From assembly GCA_022826535.1 (NCBI GenBank), contig JAJDUS010000003.1, forward strand, positions 1-45,195: 45,195 bases of DNA, given 5' to 3'. How positions within the stretch are numbered: the stretch's first letter is position 1; each line of letters begins with the position of its first letter. The DNA is from Prochlorococcaceae cyanobacterium jk18x1bzbins.87. GTDB taxonomy: Bacteria; Cyanobacteriota; Cyanobacteriia; PCC-6307; Cyanobiaceae. The translations under genes and the position numbers were made by a program. Below, one piece after another: positions 16,100-25,620 of this stretch. The notes under the pieces are model-generated. The model was given only the letters and a program-made list of their open reading frames with translations, was not told where the DNA came from and did no database searches.

Positions 16100-17476
16100 T
16101 CAAGCAAACCGCAGGGCCGCCCCCCGGCAGCCCTCGTGGAACACCCCATGGGCATACCCCACCACACCAGCCACCACGGTGGCCACTGGCCAGCCCACCA
16201 GCTCCCAGCCGTCAAAGGGGGACCAGCCGCACTTGCTCACCATCTCCCCGTTGCGGACGGGGCGGATGGTGCGTAGATCCACCACGGTCAGGTCTCCGTC
16301 CCAACCCACCGCCAGCCGCCCCTTCCCCTCCAGGCCGTAGAGCTCCGCCGGGCGTTGGCTCATCCAACGGCTCACGTCTGCCACACTGCAACGGCCGGCC
16401 TGGGCCTGGGTCAGCATCAGGGGGAGGGAGGTCTCCACACCAGGCATCCCTGAGGGGCACTGGGGATAAGGCCGGGCTTTCTCCGCCAACGTATGGGGGG
16501 CGTGGTCCGTGGCGATGCAATCAATCACCCCATCCACCAGGGCCTGCCAAAGCACCTGGTTATCCTCCGCGTCCCGCAGGGGAGGGTTCATCTGCGCCAG
16601 GGCACCGAGGCGCCCATAGGCTGAGCGGTTCAGCAGAAGGTGTTGGGGCGTCACCTCCGTGGACACCAGAGCGGTTTTCTCCCTGCGCAACAACTCGGCC
16701 TCCGCACCCGTAGACAAGTGCAACACATGGAGCCGCCGCTGAAAACGTCCACTCAACCGGAGGGCATGTCTGGTGGCCAGCAGGGCCGCCTCCGTGTCCT
16801 GGATGATGGAATGGAGATCCGCAGGCCGTGGGTCAGTGGCCAGCAGTTGTTGACGCCGTTGCAGGATCCGCTGCTGGTCCTCCGCATGGACAGCAATGAG
16901 CTTGCGGCCTTGGGCAAAGACCGCCTCTTGCACCACCGGGTCACTACACTCCAGCACCCCATGGCCCGTCCCCATGAACATCTTGATGCCGCAGGCCAGG
17001 GCCAGGGGACCTTGGTTGTCCTGCTCCAACACCGGGAGATTGGTGCCATCGCCACAGGCACCCAGGAAGAAGCCGTAATGTACACGGCTCACGTCTGCAG
17101 CCCGCTTCAGCTTGGCGTTCAGGCTGGGTCCATCCATGGTGGGGGGCCGGGTGTTGGGCATTTCCAGGAAGCTGGTCACCCCACCCCGAAGGCAGGCGCG
17201 GCTGGCGGTGATCAGGTCCTCCTTGTGGATGAGGCCTGGATCACGGAAGTGAACCTGGGGATCCACCACGCCCGGCAGCACATGGTGCCCCCCGGCGTCC
17301 AGGGAAGGCAACAGGGGATCAGCCATGATGTCTGCTCCGATGGCCTGGATGCGTCCATCACGGATGATCAGGCCGCCCCGCAACACCTGGCCATCCGGCT
17401 GCAGGATCAAGCCATTGTGAACCACCAGATCCTGCCCCTGCCAGGCACTGTTCTCAACCGCTGCAGCCATGGACAT
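16100..17476 (-). CDS. pyrC: dihydroorotase
   Basis: About 458 residues. It converts carbamoyl aspartate to dihydroorotate in pyrimidine synthesis. Metal- and substrate-site motifs are all present: VDPQVHFRDPG (HxH), SFLEMPNTRPP, the HAED motif, the LHVLHLST strand, and ATDHAPHTLAEK with the catalytic Asp. It resembles type I dihydroorotases in length. An ATG at 17474-17476 is preceded by GAGG at a suitable distance, so I prefer it to the TTG at 17494. lepB starts on the other strand 137 bases away. Confidence 0.93.
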   Translation of the reverse strand: MSMAAAVENSAWQGQDLVVHNGLILQPDGQVLRGGLIIRDGRIQAIGADIMADPLLPSLDAGGHHVLPGVVDPQVHFRDPGLIHKEDLITASRACLRGGVTSFLEMPNTRPPTMDGPSLNAKLKRAADVSRVHYGFFLGACGDGTNLPVLEQDNQGPLALACGIKMFMGTGHGVLECSDPVVQEAVFAQGRKLIAVHAEDQQRILQRRQQLLATDPRPADLHSIIQDTEAALLATRHALRLSGRFQRRLHVLHLSTGAEAELLRREKTALVSTEVTPQHLLLNRSAYGRLGALAQMNPPLRDAEDNQVLWQALVDGVIDCIATDHAPHTLAEKARPYPQCPSGMPGVETSLPLMLTQAQAGRCSVADVSRWMSQRPAELYGLEGKGRLAVGWDGDLTVVDLRTIRPVRNGEMVSKCGWSPFDGWELVGWPVATVVAGVVGYAHGVFHEGCRGAALRFA

Positions 17477-17613
17477 CCAAACCTCTATGGCCAATCTGCC
17501 TTGTCAGCGGCCCGCCTCCCATGGCAAAGCGGATCTCCGGAACGCAAACCCCGCACCTGGAACCGGCACCGTTGCATCATTACACTTTCTGTTATTCCAG
17601 ACCGGCGTAAACA

Positions 17614-18495
17614 GTGAACGCAGGAAAGCCCTCCGATCCGGCCATATCGCCAGGGCAGGACGCACAACTCGGCCAGGACCCAAGCGCCACCCCAGCGGAC
17701 AGGGAAAGCTCTGGCCGCGGGCAGGAGGTGGACCACCGGGCTGCTGCGTTGCAGGATCTTCAAACCATCAACACCGCTGGCCCCTCCCGCTGGTCCCGTA
17801 TCGGTGCAGGCTTGCTGGGGATTCTCCTCAGTCCCTCCGTGCTGCTGCTGGCCAGTTTTATCACCCTGCGCACGTTGGTGGTGGAGGCCCGCTTTATCCC
17901 CTCCGGCTCCATGCTGCCAGCCCTGCAACTGCAGGACCGCCTTCTGGTGGATAAGCTCAGCTATCGCTTCCGCTTGCCGGAGCGGGGGGAGATTGTGGTG
18001 TTCCACTCCCCCCATCGCTTCTCCCCCATGGGATATGGCGTCCCTGAGCCTTTCTGGGGTCAGTGCGCCTTGGTGTCCTTCCCGGGATTGGCCCGGGTCT
18101 TCCATCATCCCAAATGTGATGCCTACATCAAGCGGGTGGTGGCCCTCTCGGGTGAGCGGGTGGTGGTGGACCCCCTTGGGCAGGTGTGGATCAACGGGAA
18201 GCGCCTCCGGGAGCCCTATGTGGACCACAACTGCGACGACATGGAACACCTTTGCCACACCCTCTCCGCCCAGGTTCCTCCCGGTCATGTGCTGGTGTTG
18301 GGGGACAACCGACCCAATAGCCAGGATGGACGCTTCTGGGGATTCCTGCCCACAGACCAGGTGATCGGGCGCGCCTGGCTGCGCTTCTGGCCACCGGAAA
18401 CCTCTGGTCCCTTACCACCGGCCTATGGGCCGCCTGGCCAAGGCTTGGCCAGCCAGCGGCCTGACGCCAAGCCGCTGGCCACCACCCGGCCTTGA
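17614..18495 (+). CDS. lepB: signal peptidase I
   Basis: 293 residues. A hydrophilic N-terminus of about 60 residues precedes one membrane anchor (GLLGILLSPSVLLLASF). The catalytic Ser is in FIPSGSMLPALQLQDRLLVD and the catalytic Lys in YIKRVVALSGERV. The box E motif is GHVLVLGDNRPNSQDGR. The enzyme removes signal peptides on the periplasmic side, and also from thylakoid-targeted proteins in cyanobacteria. The start is GTG. The Pro/Gly-rich tail of about 30 residues overlaps the convergent gene at 18423 by 73 bases. Confidence 0.94.
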   Translation: MNAGKPSDPAISPGQDAQLGQDPSATPADRESSGRGQEVDHRAAALQDLQTINTAGPSRWSRIGAGLLGILLSPSVLLLASFITLRTLVVEARFIPSGSMLPALQLQDRLLVDKLSYRFRLPERGEIVVFHSPHRFSPMGYGVPEPFWGQCALVSFPGLARVFHHPKCDAYIKRVVALSGERVVVDPLGQVWINGKRLREPYVDHNCDDMEHLCHTLSAQVPPGHVLVLGDNRPNSQDGRFWGFLPTDQVIGRAWLRFWPPETSGPLPPAYGPPGQGLASQRPDAKPLATTRP

Positions 18496-19751
18496 ATGGT
18501 GCGCCCCTGCCAGGGACGATTTCCCCCACCCCGCCTTGAACCATGGCAAGGCATGGTCCAGGGATCATGGGGGGCAAAGAGAAGCCAACGGCTGGAGCCC
18601 GGTTTGAGACGCTCTGGAGGGTGCCCCAGAAAGTGTTGAGGTCCCCAGCAGAGCAGCCACCAGAGGGTTTCCACAGGGAGGCCCAAACCCTCCACCAACG
18701 CTCCCCACAGCAGGGGAAGCACATGGGCATAGCCCGCAAGACCAGCGGGGCGCTCCTCCACGGGCAAAAGCTGCTGGGATTGATCAATGGCGCGGTGGTT
18801 GACCGTAATGCAGGTGATCAACCCCTGCTGCACGGCCGCCAGGAGGGCTTCACGATCCCGCCGCCCCCCCAAGGAGGGCTGAACCCGCCAACTGTCGGAC
18901 AATCTGCCGAGGCGGGATGTGTCTTCCACCAGGTGCCACCAATGGACAGCGGCGGCCATGGGGTGGGGGTAGCGCTGGAGGCAGGCCACGGCGGCGGCAG
19001 TGGAGAGGTTGAGCAGGCGCAGTCCCGTGGCGCCTTCCACAAGGTGGGCGGCCTGCAAGACCTGCTGCAGGGGCAACAGTTCGCTGGCCACGGGATCCAT
19101 GGGCAGGCCAAGACGTAGGGTATCGGCCCCTTCCCGGGCCACGCCGCCGGCCTGCAAGTGGGGATCCCGCGGGGCAATGGCCAGGGGAGATCCCTCCCCA
19201 CGGCGGTGGGCATCCGCCTGCCATTGCAAGCCGCGGAACAGGAGTTGCTGATGGCCACGGCATGACTCCTCCGCCAGTCCCACGGCGCCAGCAGCCAGCA
19301 GCGCCCCGTGGTTGCTGAAGTCTTGTCCGGCGCCCCCGGCGGTGAAGCTTCCCCAACTGAGCAGCTCCAAGCCGTGGTGGCAGCCCATGATCAACGCCTG
19401 GGGCTGGTCACGCCATGGGGTGGCCTGGGGGGACAAGGCCACCGTGCCGTAGCCTCCCCCCAAGGCCGCCGCCGCCAAACAGGGCAGGTTGTCCACCAGG
19501 CCATGGTGGGCCTCCTCCAGGTGGCTGTAGGGATCCACCAGGGAGGGCCCCAACCAGAGATCCGCTGCGGCCACCACGGGGATGGCGCCTCCTACGGTGA
19601 GGCCGCCAGGAGTAGACCAGTCGCCAATCCGGTCCCCATCCAACAGCACGTCCCGCCGCCGGGGTGCTTGATGGGGCACAGCAACCACCTGCACATCCCG
19701 CAACAACACCTGTTCAGCCGCGGGTAACGGTTCAATGCCGGTCGCCACCAT
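18423..19751 (-). CDS. dihydroorotase-like protein, probably not an active dihydroorotase
   Basis: 442 residues with amidohydrolase-like layout (VLLRDVQVV start, DVLLDGDRIGDW, LGPSLVDPYSHLEE). The HxH metal motif of PyrC is replaced by YSH, and no TDHAPH equivalent is present; instead ITVNHRAIDQ occurs in that region. It is thus likely a catalytically altered paralogue, as found beside phosphatase genes in marine picocyanobacteria. Its ATG overlaps the stop of the tandem phosphatase gene by one base, so the two are translationally coupled. Its role is unknown. Confidence 0.7.
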   Translation of the reverse strand: MVATGIEPLPAAEQVLLRDVQVVAVPHQAPRRRDVLLDGDRIGDWSTPGGLTVGGAIPVVAAADLWLGPSLVDPYSHLEEAHHGLVDNLPCLAAAALGGGYGTVALSPQATPWRDQPQALIMGCHHGLELLSWGSFTAGGAGQDFSNHGALLAAGAVGLAEESCRGHQQLLFRGLQWQADAHRRGEGSPLAIAPRDPHLQAGGVAREGADTLRLGLPMDPVASELLPLQQVLQAAHLVEGATGLRLLNLSTAAAVACLQRYPHPMAAAVHWWHLVEDTSRLGRLSDSWRVQPSLGGRRDREALLAAVQQGLITCITVNHRAIDQSQQLLPVEERPAGLAGYAHVLPLLWGALVEGLGLPVETLWWLLCWGPQHFLGHPPERLKPGSSRWLLFAPHDPWTMPCHGSRRGGGNRPWQGRTIQGRVVASGLASGRWLAKPWPGGP

Positions 19752-21091
19752 CAGAGGGCGCCAGCAGCGGTCTCATCCAGAACCCCCCCCAGATGCCCTG
19801 TGAGATTCAAGCTGTACACAATCGCGGCGCCACTGCCGCCTTCAGGGTAGTCAATCACCGAGACGCCCCCATTGCCTTGTTTGACAGACCAGATATGGGC
19901 TGGGGAGAGGCCCAACAGATGGCAGAGGATGACCTTGTTCACGGCGTCATGGGCCACCACCAGGGCGGTGTCCCCGTCTACCAGATCCTGGGCAATGCGC
20001 TCCATGGCGGCCACAGCCCGCTGGGACACCTGTTGAATGGTTTCCCCGCCAGGACCGGGCATCACCACTTGATGGGGGGCCGCCTTCCATGTGGCCAACA
20101 ACTGGGGCCACCGGGCCTGGATCTCTTCTTCCAGCTTGCCCTCCCAAAGGCCGTGGCCAATTTCCAGTAACCCCTGGTCCGGGATGAGGGGGACATGGGC
20201 ATGGTGCTCCAGCACCAGTTCCGCAGTTTCCCGGGGGCGGGCCATGGGGCTGCTGTAGGCCCGCTTCATGGGAGTCTGGCGGAGAAAGGCGGCCGCCTGT
20301 TGGGCCTGCTGGCGACCAGTGGCATTGAGGGGCACATCAATCTGCCCTTGAAAACGGCTCTGGCGGTTCCAGTCCGTTTCCCCATGGCGCAGCAGCAGGA
20401 TACGCCCCCCCTGTTGCGGACCGGTCACCACAGGATCCAGGTGGACGGTACTGTTGAAGGATTCCACCTGCACCGTTGCGGCTCCATTGCCGCCAGCCTC
20501 CTGCACATTGAGGACACTGAGGGCGCAATTATTGAGACGGAGACGGGCAAACCGTTCCGGTCCCAGCCCGAGGGCCGCCAACACCACACAACGCAGGATG
20601 GCATTGTGGGCCACCACCAGCACGGTCTTGCCCTGATGGCGCTGGCAAAGCCGCCGCCAGAACCGCCGGGCCTGTTGGTGGAGTTCACAGATGGGCTGAT
20701 AGCTGGAACCATCGGCCCGCTGAAGGGTGAACTGCTCCGGGTGGGCCCGCCAGATGCGCTCCTCCTGGGGCCACCGCTCCATCACCTGCTGGAGGGAGCA
20801 CCCCGACCATGGTTCCAGGTCCACCTCCAGCAGGTCATCGTCATGGGCAATGGCCGGTGTGGCCCCGGAGCGGGCGTCACACACCAGTGCTGCGGTGTGG
20901 GCAGCACGGTGCAGGGGCGAAGACAACACCGCATCCAGATGAATCCCATCCAGCGCCTCTCCCGTACGGCGGGCCATTGCCGCCCCCGCCGCCGTGAGGG
21001 TGGAGTCGTCGTCACGGCCCTGGATCCGCCCCTGCACGTTGTACGTGCTCAGACCATGACGCAGCAAAAGAACACGGGTAGCCAAGAGCAC
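19751..21091 (-). CDS. tandem-domain histidine phosphatase family protein
   Basis: 446 residues containing two phosphoglycerate-mutase-like domains. Domain 1 starts VLLLRHGLSTYNVQGRIQG and has VVAHNAILRCV; domain 2 starts ILLLRHGETDWNRQSRFQG and has VVAHDAVNKVI. Both keep the catalytic RHG His and the second His, so both could be active. Cyanobacterial proteins of this form are annotated as phosphoglycerate mutase or 2-carboxy-D-arabinitol-1-phosphatase, the latter of interest for Rubisco inhibitor turnover. Sequence alone does not settle the substrate. The start codon is GTG. Confidence 0.88.
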   Translation of the reverse strand: MLLATRVLLLRHGLSTYNVQGRIQGRDDDSTLTAAGAAMARRTGEALDGIHLDAVLSSPLHRAAHTAALVCDARSGATPAIAHDDDLLEVDLEPWSGCSLQQVMERWPQEERIWRAHPEQFTLQRADGSSYQPICELHQQARRFWRRLCQRHQGKTVLVVAHNAILRCVVLAALGLGPERFARLRLNNCALSVLNVQEAGGNGAATVQVESFNSTVHLDPVVTGPQQGGRILLLRHGETDWNRQSRFQGQIDVPLNATGRQQAQQAAAFLRQTPMKRAYSSPMARPRETAELVLEHHAHVPLIPDQGLLEIGHGLWEGKLEEEIQARWPQLLATWKAAPHQVVMPGPGGETIQQVSQRAVAAMERIAQDLVDGDTALVVAHDAVNKVILCHLLGLSPAHIWSVKQGNGGVSVIDYPEGGSGAAIVYSLNLTGHLGGVLDETAAGAL

Positions 21092-21221
21092 ACCAGAAGC
21101 GGCGCTACCTTAGCCGAGGGGAGTGGAGCTCAGGCAGGGCTGCCGGATCAGGAGCAACGCGAGGGGAAGGGACGGCACGGGGGAGGGGGCGATAGCGCCA
21201 AGTGAAGTCATCCGGCCCCGC

Positions 21222-24200
21222 CGGTCCATCCCCGCGTGTGCGGGGAACAGTGTTAGGAGCCGGTTTAGCCTTGGCAGGTTCAGTCCGGTCCATCCCCGCG
21301 TGTGCGGGGAACAGGGTGGCTCCTTGTCGTCCCCATGGGTCTACTGGCGGTCCATCCCCGCGTGTGCGGGGAACAGCGGTATCCTCCCGCAGCGCCGCGA
21401 GTTGGACACCGGTCCATCCCCGCGTGTGCGGGGAACAGGCGATAGTAGCTTCTGCTGCATTGACCTGGGCTTCGGTCCATCCCCGCGTGTGCGGGGAACA
21501 GGCGATAGTAGCTTCTGCTGCATTGACCTGGGCTTCGGTCCATCCCCGCGTGTGCGGGGAACAGTTTCTAAAAAACTCGTCAGCACTAAGTGGAAACCCG
21601 GTCCATCCCCGCGTGTGCGGGGAACAGGCTGCACTGGAGCGACCGTAGGCGTCCTTGGCCCGCGGTCCATCCCCGCGTGTGCGGGGAACAGGTCAGCAAA
21701 CGTAGTCTCAAGACGCAGACGTTCAGTCGGTCCATCCCCGCGTGTGCGGGGAACAGACGCCGCCGGCCAGGATCACCAGGCACATAATCCGGTCCATCCC
21801 CGCGTGTGCGGGGAACAGGTGTTCTTCCACATCCGCTGCCGCCTTCTGTACGGTCCATCCCCGCGTGTGCGGGGAACAGAGTTCCGCAGCTACCGACGAC
21901 TGATGACCGACGTCGGTCCATCCCCGCGTGTGCGGGGAACAGCACCCTGGCCTGCTCGCTCACCACGGCCGTGCCTGGTCCATCCCCGCGTGTGCGGGGA
22001 ACAGTCCATCGACACCATCGGCCAGGCCGCTACCGCTGCGGTCCATCCCCGCGTGTGCGGGGAACAGGTTTGAGGCCACGGCCACGTTCCCGGTGCCGGT
22101 CCGGTCCATCCCCGCGTGTGCGGGGAACAGGGCGGCCGCCGCCAGCAGTGAGCAGCAGGAGACGGTCCATCCCCGCGTGTGCGGGGAACAGGGGTGACAC
22201 TGCCAGATGGGGCGATCAGCGACAGCGGTCCATCCCCGCGTGTGCGGGGAACAGGATCCCCGGCTGCAATGGCTGTCCCTGGGCATCCACGGTCCATCCC
22301 CGCGTGTGCGGGGAACAGGCGCCGGGGCCGGATCGAGGTCGCCCGCAATCCACGGTCCATCCCCGCGTGTGCGGGGAACAGGACGAATGTGGTGGCCATC
22401 AGCTCCTGCAGGTGCGGTCCATCCCCGCGTGTGCGGGGAACAGGCCGCCAGCGCCGCAGTGGTGGGCCTGGTGGCACGGTCCATCCCCGCGTGTGCGGGG
22501 AACAGGCACGTTGGTCATTCCGCTTGCTGGGCTGCTCTCGCGGTCCATCCCCGCGTGTGCGGGGAACAGGGCAAAAAGTCTCAATGGCGGGCGCAGCGGA
22601 TCCGGTCCATCCCCGCGTGTGCGGGGAACAGGCCTGCCGCCTCCAGCAGTGGTGTTCTGGATACGGTCCATCCCCGCGTGTGCGGGGAACAGCTGGTGTA
22701 TTGGGGGATCTGCACGTCTGCACGCCGGTCCATCCCCGCGTGTGCGGGGAACAGTCTGGAGCGGAGTAGCCGCCCAGCGAGATGGCTGCGGTCCATCCCC
22801 GCGTGTGCGGGGAACAGGTGGGAGCCGTCACGTCATAGGTGGGTGGTCACATGGTCCATCCCCGCGTGTGCGGGGAACAGCACCAGCACCAGCCCCATGA
22901 CCACCAGCCCCTCCGGTCCATCCCCGCGTGTGCGGGGAACAGGTCCCCCACCATCGCCGCGCCCGCCACGAGAGCGGTCCATCCCCGCGTGTGCGGGGAA
23001 CAGGCCCCATTGCCGCATTGTCGTCACTCGCCGCACGGTCCATCCCCGCGTGTGCGGGGAACAGGTCATGGGGCTGGTGGAGCTGGTGGTGGTGGTCGGT
23101 CCATCCCCGCGTGTGCGGGGAACAGGCCGTCAACCATCGCCACGTAATGGCGACGGTCGGTCCATCCCCGCGTGTGCGGGGAACAGGACGGGCTTTTTAG
23201 CCATGCCGCGACTTGCTCCGGTCCATCCCCGCGTGTGCGGGGAACAGGTCATCGTTGCTCGGCGGCCGGCTGAAATCAACACCGGTCCATCCCCGCGTGT
23301 GCGGGGAACAGTGGCAATGGCGGCGTTCAGGCGGTCAAGATCATCGGTCCATCCCCGCGTGTGCGGGGAACAGACATCTCTGGCCCGCTGCAGGTCGGCA
23401 CGAGTCCGGTCCATCCCCGCGTGTGCGGGGAACAGGCCAGCAGCCATGGCCGCCACCCCGAGATCAGACCGGTCCATCCCCGCGTGTGCGGGGAACAGAC
23501 GTATTGGGCAGAGAGCACGATGGAGCCATTCGGTCCATCCCCGCGTGTGCGGGGAACAGGCAGATGCCGATTCAGAATGGCAGCGATGGCTTCGGTCCAT
23601 CCCCGCGTGTGCGGGGAACAGGGCGGCGTGGCCCTGGCGTAGCGCTCGTCCGTACCCGGTCCATCCCCGCGTGTGCGGGGACCAGGTTCGATGCACGTGA
23701 CCGCCGCCACTTTCTCGTTCGGTCCATCCCCGCGTGTGCGGGGAACAGGCAGCCAAACTAGGGGCAGTGGCGCAACTGGGCGGTCCATCCCCGCGTGTGC
23801 GGGGAACAGTCCGGTTCCGGCGCGGCGCGAAACGTCTCGATCTGCGGTCCATCCCCGCGTGTGCGGGGAACAGCGCACCTGCCACGCCCGGCGCACGCGC
23901 CCGGCCGGTCCATCCCCGCGTGTGCGGGGAACAGTACTAACCCGCCACCATTCACGTGGCGACGGAATCCGGTCCATCCCCGCGTGTGCGGGGAACAGTA
24001 CTAACCCGCCACCATTCACGTGGCGACGGAATCCGGTCCATCCCCGCGTGTGCGGGGAACAGGGGTGATCGGGCACGCCGTGGTGGAAGGTCAGGCGGTC
24101 CATCCCCGCGTGTGCGGGGAACAGGCTCGCAAGGCAGCTCCGCCAATCACGACTGGATTCGGTCCATCCCCGCGTGTGCGGGGAACAGGTACCGGGCTAG

Positions 24201-24313
24201 CCGGATATGCGAGACTGTGCCCGGTCCATCCCCGCGTGTGCGGGGAACAGGCCGCTCCGGTCTCTGCATCCACCAGCTCTCGGACGGTCCATCCCCGCGT
24301 GTGCGGGGAACAG
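21222..24313 (-). CRISPR. type I-E CRISPR array, 50 repeats and 49 spacers
   Basis: A 29-base repeat (plus strand: C, then GGTCCATCCCCGCG, TGTGCGGGGAACAG) occurs 50 times at steps of 61-65 bases, giving spacers of 32-36 bases. The hairpin is CCCCGC-GTGT-GCGGGG. In reverse complement the repeat ends GATGGACCG, matching the I-E crRNA handle ATAAACCG, so crRNA is read from the minus strand, in line with the cas genes. Almost all repeats are identical over 28 bases; repeat 40 (23657-23685) has ACCAG for AACAG, and repeats 13 and 27 have T for the first C. Spacers 4 and 5 are identical, as are spacers 44 and 45. Open frames inside the array are artefacts of the repeat. Confidence 0.99.
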
Positions 24314-24322
24314 GACAGGTGT

Positions 24323-24700
24323 TTACTGGGTTTTGTCCAGATTCAGAGGTGGTAAGTCCTCCTGGTCAATCCTAGCCTGTGCTTCAGGCAGAAGGTGGAA
24401 CCTCTCCACCGCTTCCGACCAAGCTGAATCACGCACCGCAATTATGGGAAGGCCTTCCAGGTCAACCAAAGTTGAGTCGGTAAGGCCATGGGCACGGAGG
24501 CCATAACCGGGCTCTCCTGGCTGGTTCCAGGCTTGGATGACTCGGCCAGTTCCGGCTTTGGCAACTGCCCGCTCCCAAAGCTTATCTCGAACAAGCGTGG
24601 AGACTCTACCCACGTAGACACCAACACAAACCGGCGTAAGCCAGCGGCTCAATTCACCACGGAGGGATGAGGGCACAGCTTCAAGGATCATCACAAGCAT
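24323..24700 (-). CDS. cas2: type I-E Cas2
   Basis: 125 residues starting MLVMILEAVPSSLRGELSRW, followed by VGVYVGRVSTLVRDKLWERA, both typical of the I-E Cas2 subfamily. Cas2 bridges two Cas1 dimers in the spacer-integration complex. The ATG at 24698-24700 follows a strong AGGGGAGGTG ribosome-binding site and lies inside the cas1 3' end. The C-terminal extension of about 35 residues beyond the ferredoxin fold ends only 9 bases before the last CRISPR repeat, so it occupies the place where a leader would be expected. Confidence 0.93.
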   Translation of the reverse strand: MLVMILEAVPSSLRGELSRWLTPVCVGVYVGRVSTLVRDKLWERAVAKAGTGRVIQAWNQPGEPGYGLRAHGLTDSTLVDLEGLPIIAVRDSAWSEAVERFHLLPEAQARIDQEDLPPLNLDKTQ

Positions 24701-25613
24701 GAAGGACACCTCCCCTTTGATTCCCTTGCGGATCCCATAGATCTGCCGGCCCAGAGACCTCCACATTATCACCTTGAGAACTGTTTTTCTCTTCCGAGAA
24801 GAGACTGGCAGTCGCTTTGACAAGTCGGTCTTGCAGGCGCTCATGCGAAGCCCGATCCCGGAAAATAGATCGTGCTCTTGATTCCACTTTCAAATCACTT
24901 TGGGCAGCAGCCTCGAAAGCGGCAGGGATACTGGTCTCTGTCTTGAAGAGATCAGCAATATCATAAACAAATGAAAGTTGCTTGCCCGTATGGATGAATC
25001 CCAGAGACAGGCTGTAGCCCAGCGCATGAAGACCTGCTGAGATCACACCATAGAGGGCGGCATTGGCTGCGGAGAGGGCTTTGTTTACAGGGTCTGCACT
25101 TTGCCAACTTTTGCGGTCGTAGGAACGTCCACGCCAAGCAACACCATATTGCCGCGCCAGCTTTTGATAAACATCTCGCACCCTCACTCCTTCTTTGCCC
25201 CGTATTTGCTGCAGGGTTAACCGGCGGGGCAAGTGTTCTGAAAAGCGAATCTGGTACATCCGCCGCACAACTTGAAGATGCAGATCAGGGTCAGCCCAGT
25301 GCTTGGCCTGGCGTTCAATTCCTTGACTAAGGCGGGTTTTACTTTGACCACTGGCATAGAATTTCAGTCCATCGTGACCAGTCCAGGCCACCAAAGCGCC
25401 ACATTCAGCCAGTACTTTGACGGCAGCATGAGTGATCCTGGTTCCAGGGCCAAGTAGAAGACAACTCAGGTTGGCTGCGGGCAGGCTGATGCGGCCATCG
25501 GGGGTGAAGGCAGCGATGGAATGCTGCTCCTGTTCAATAACGGCATGCTCAAGATAAGCATAACTCAGGCTATCGCTGAAGCGAGACAGGACGCGCAAAT
25601 CAGTGTTGCTCAT
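24681..25613 (-). CDS. cas1: type I-E Cas1 integrase
   Basis: 310 residues starting MSNTDLRVLSRFSDSLSYAY. Catalytic residues are in place: the Glu in GKEGVRVRDVYQ, the His in LGFIHTGKQLSFVYDIADLF, and the Asp in the same segment. Cas1 catalyses integration of protospacers at the leader-repeat junction. The upstream gene cas6e ends 7 bases before the start, and cas2 overlaps the 3' end by 20 bases, so the adaptation genes are in one operon with the effector genes. Confidence 0.96.
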   Translation of the reverse strand: MSNTDLRVLSRFSDSLSYAYLEHAVIEQEQHSIAAFTPDGRISLPAANLSCLLLGPGTRITHAAVKVLAECGALVAWTGHDGLKFYASGQSKTRLSQGIERQAKHWADPDLHLQVVRRMYQIRFSEHLPRRLTLQQIRGKEGVRVRDVYQKLARQYGVAWRGRSYDRKSWQSADPVNKALSAANAALYGVISAGLHALGYSLSLGFIHTGKQLSFVYDIADLFKTETSIPAAFEAAAQSDLKVESRARSIFRDRASHERLQDRLVKATASLFSEEKNSSQGDNVEVSGPADLWDPQGNQRGGVLHACDDP

Positions 25614-25620
25614 CAGTTCC

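Noticed and set aside
16640-17617. 325-residue plus-strand open frame opposite pyrC
   Set aside because: It is antisense to intact pyrC with no recognisable domain.
21202-24375. Long open frames on both strands with repeated PSPRVRGT, SIPACAGN and PRTRGDGP-type motifs
   Set aside because: These are translations of the CRISPR repeat in different frames, not proteins.
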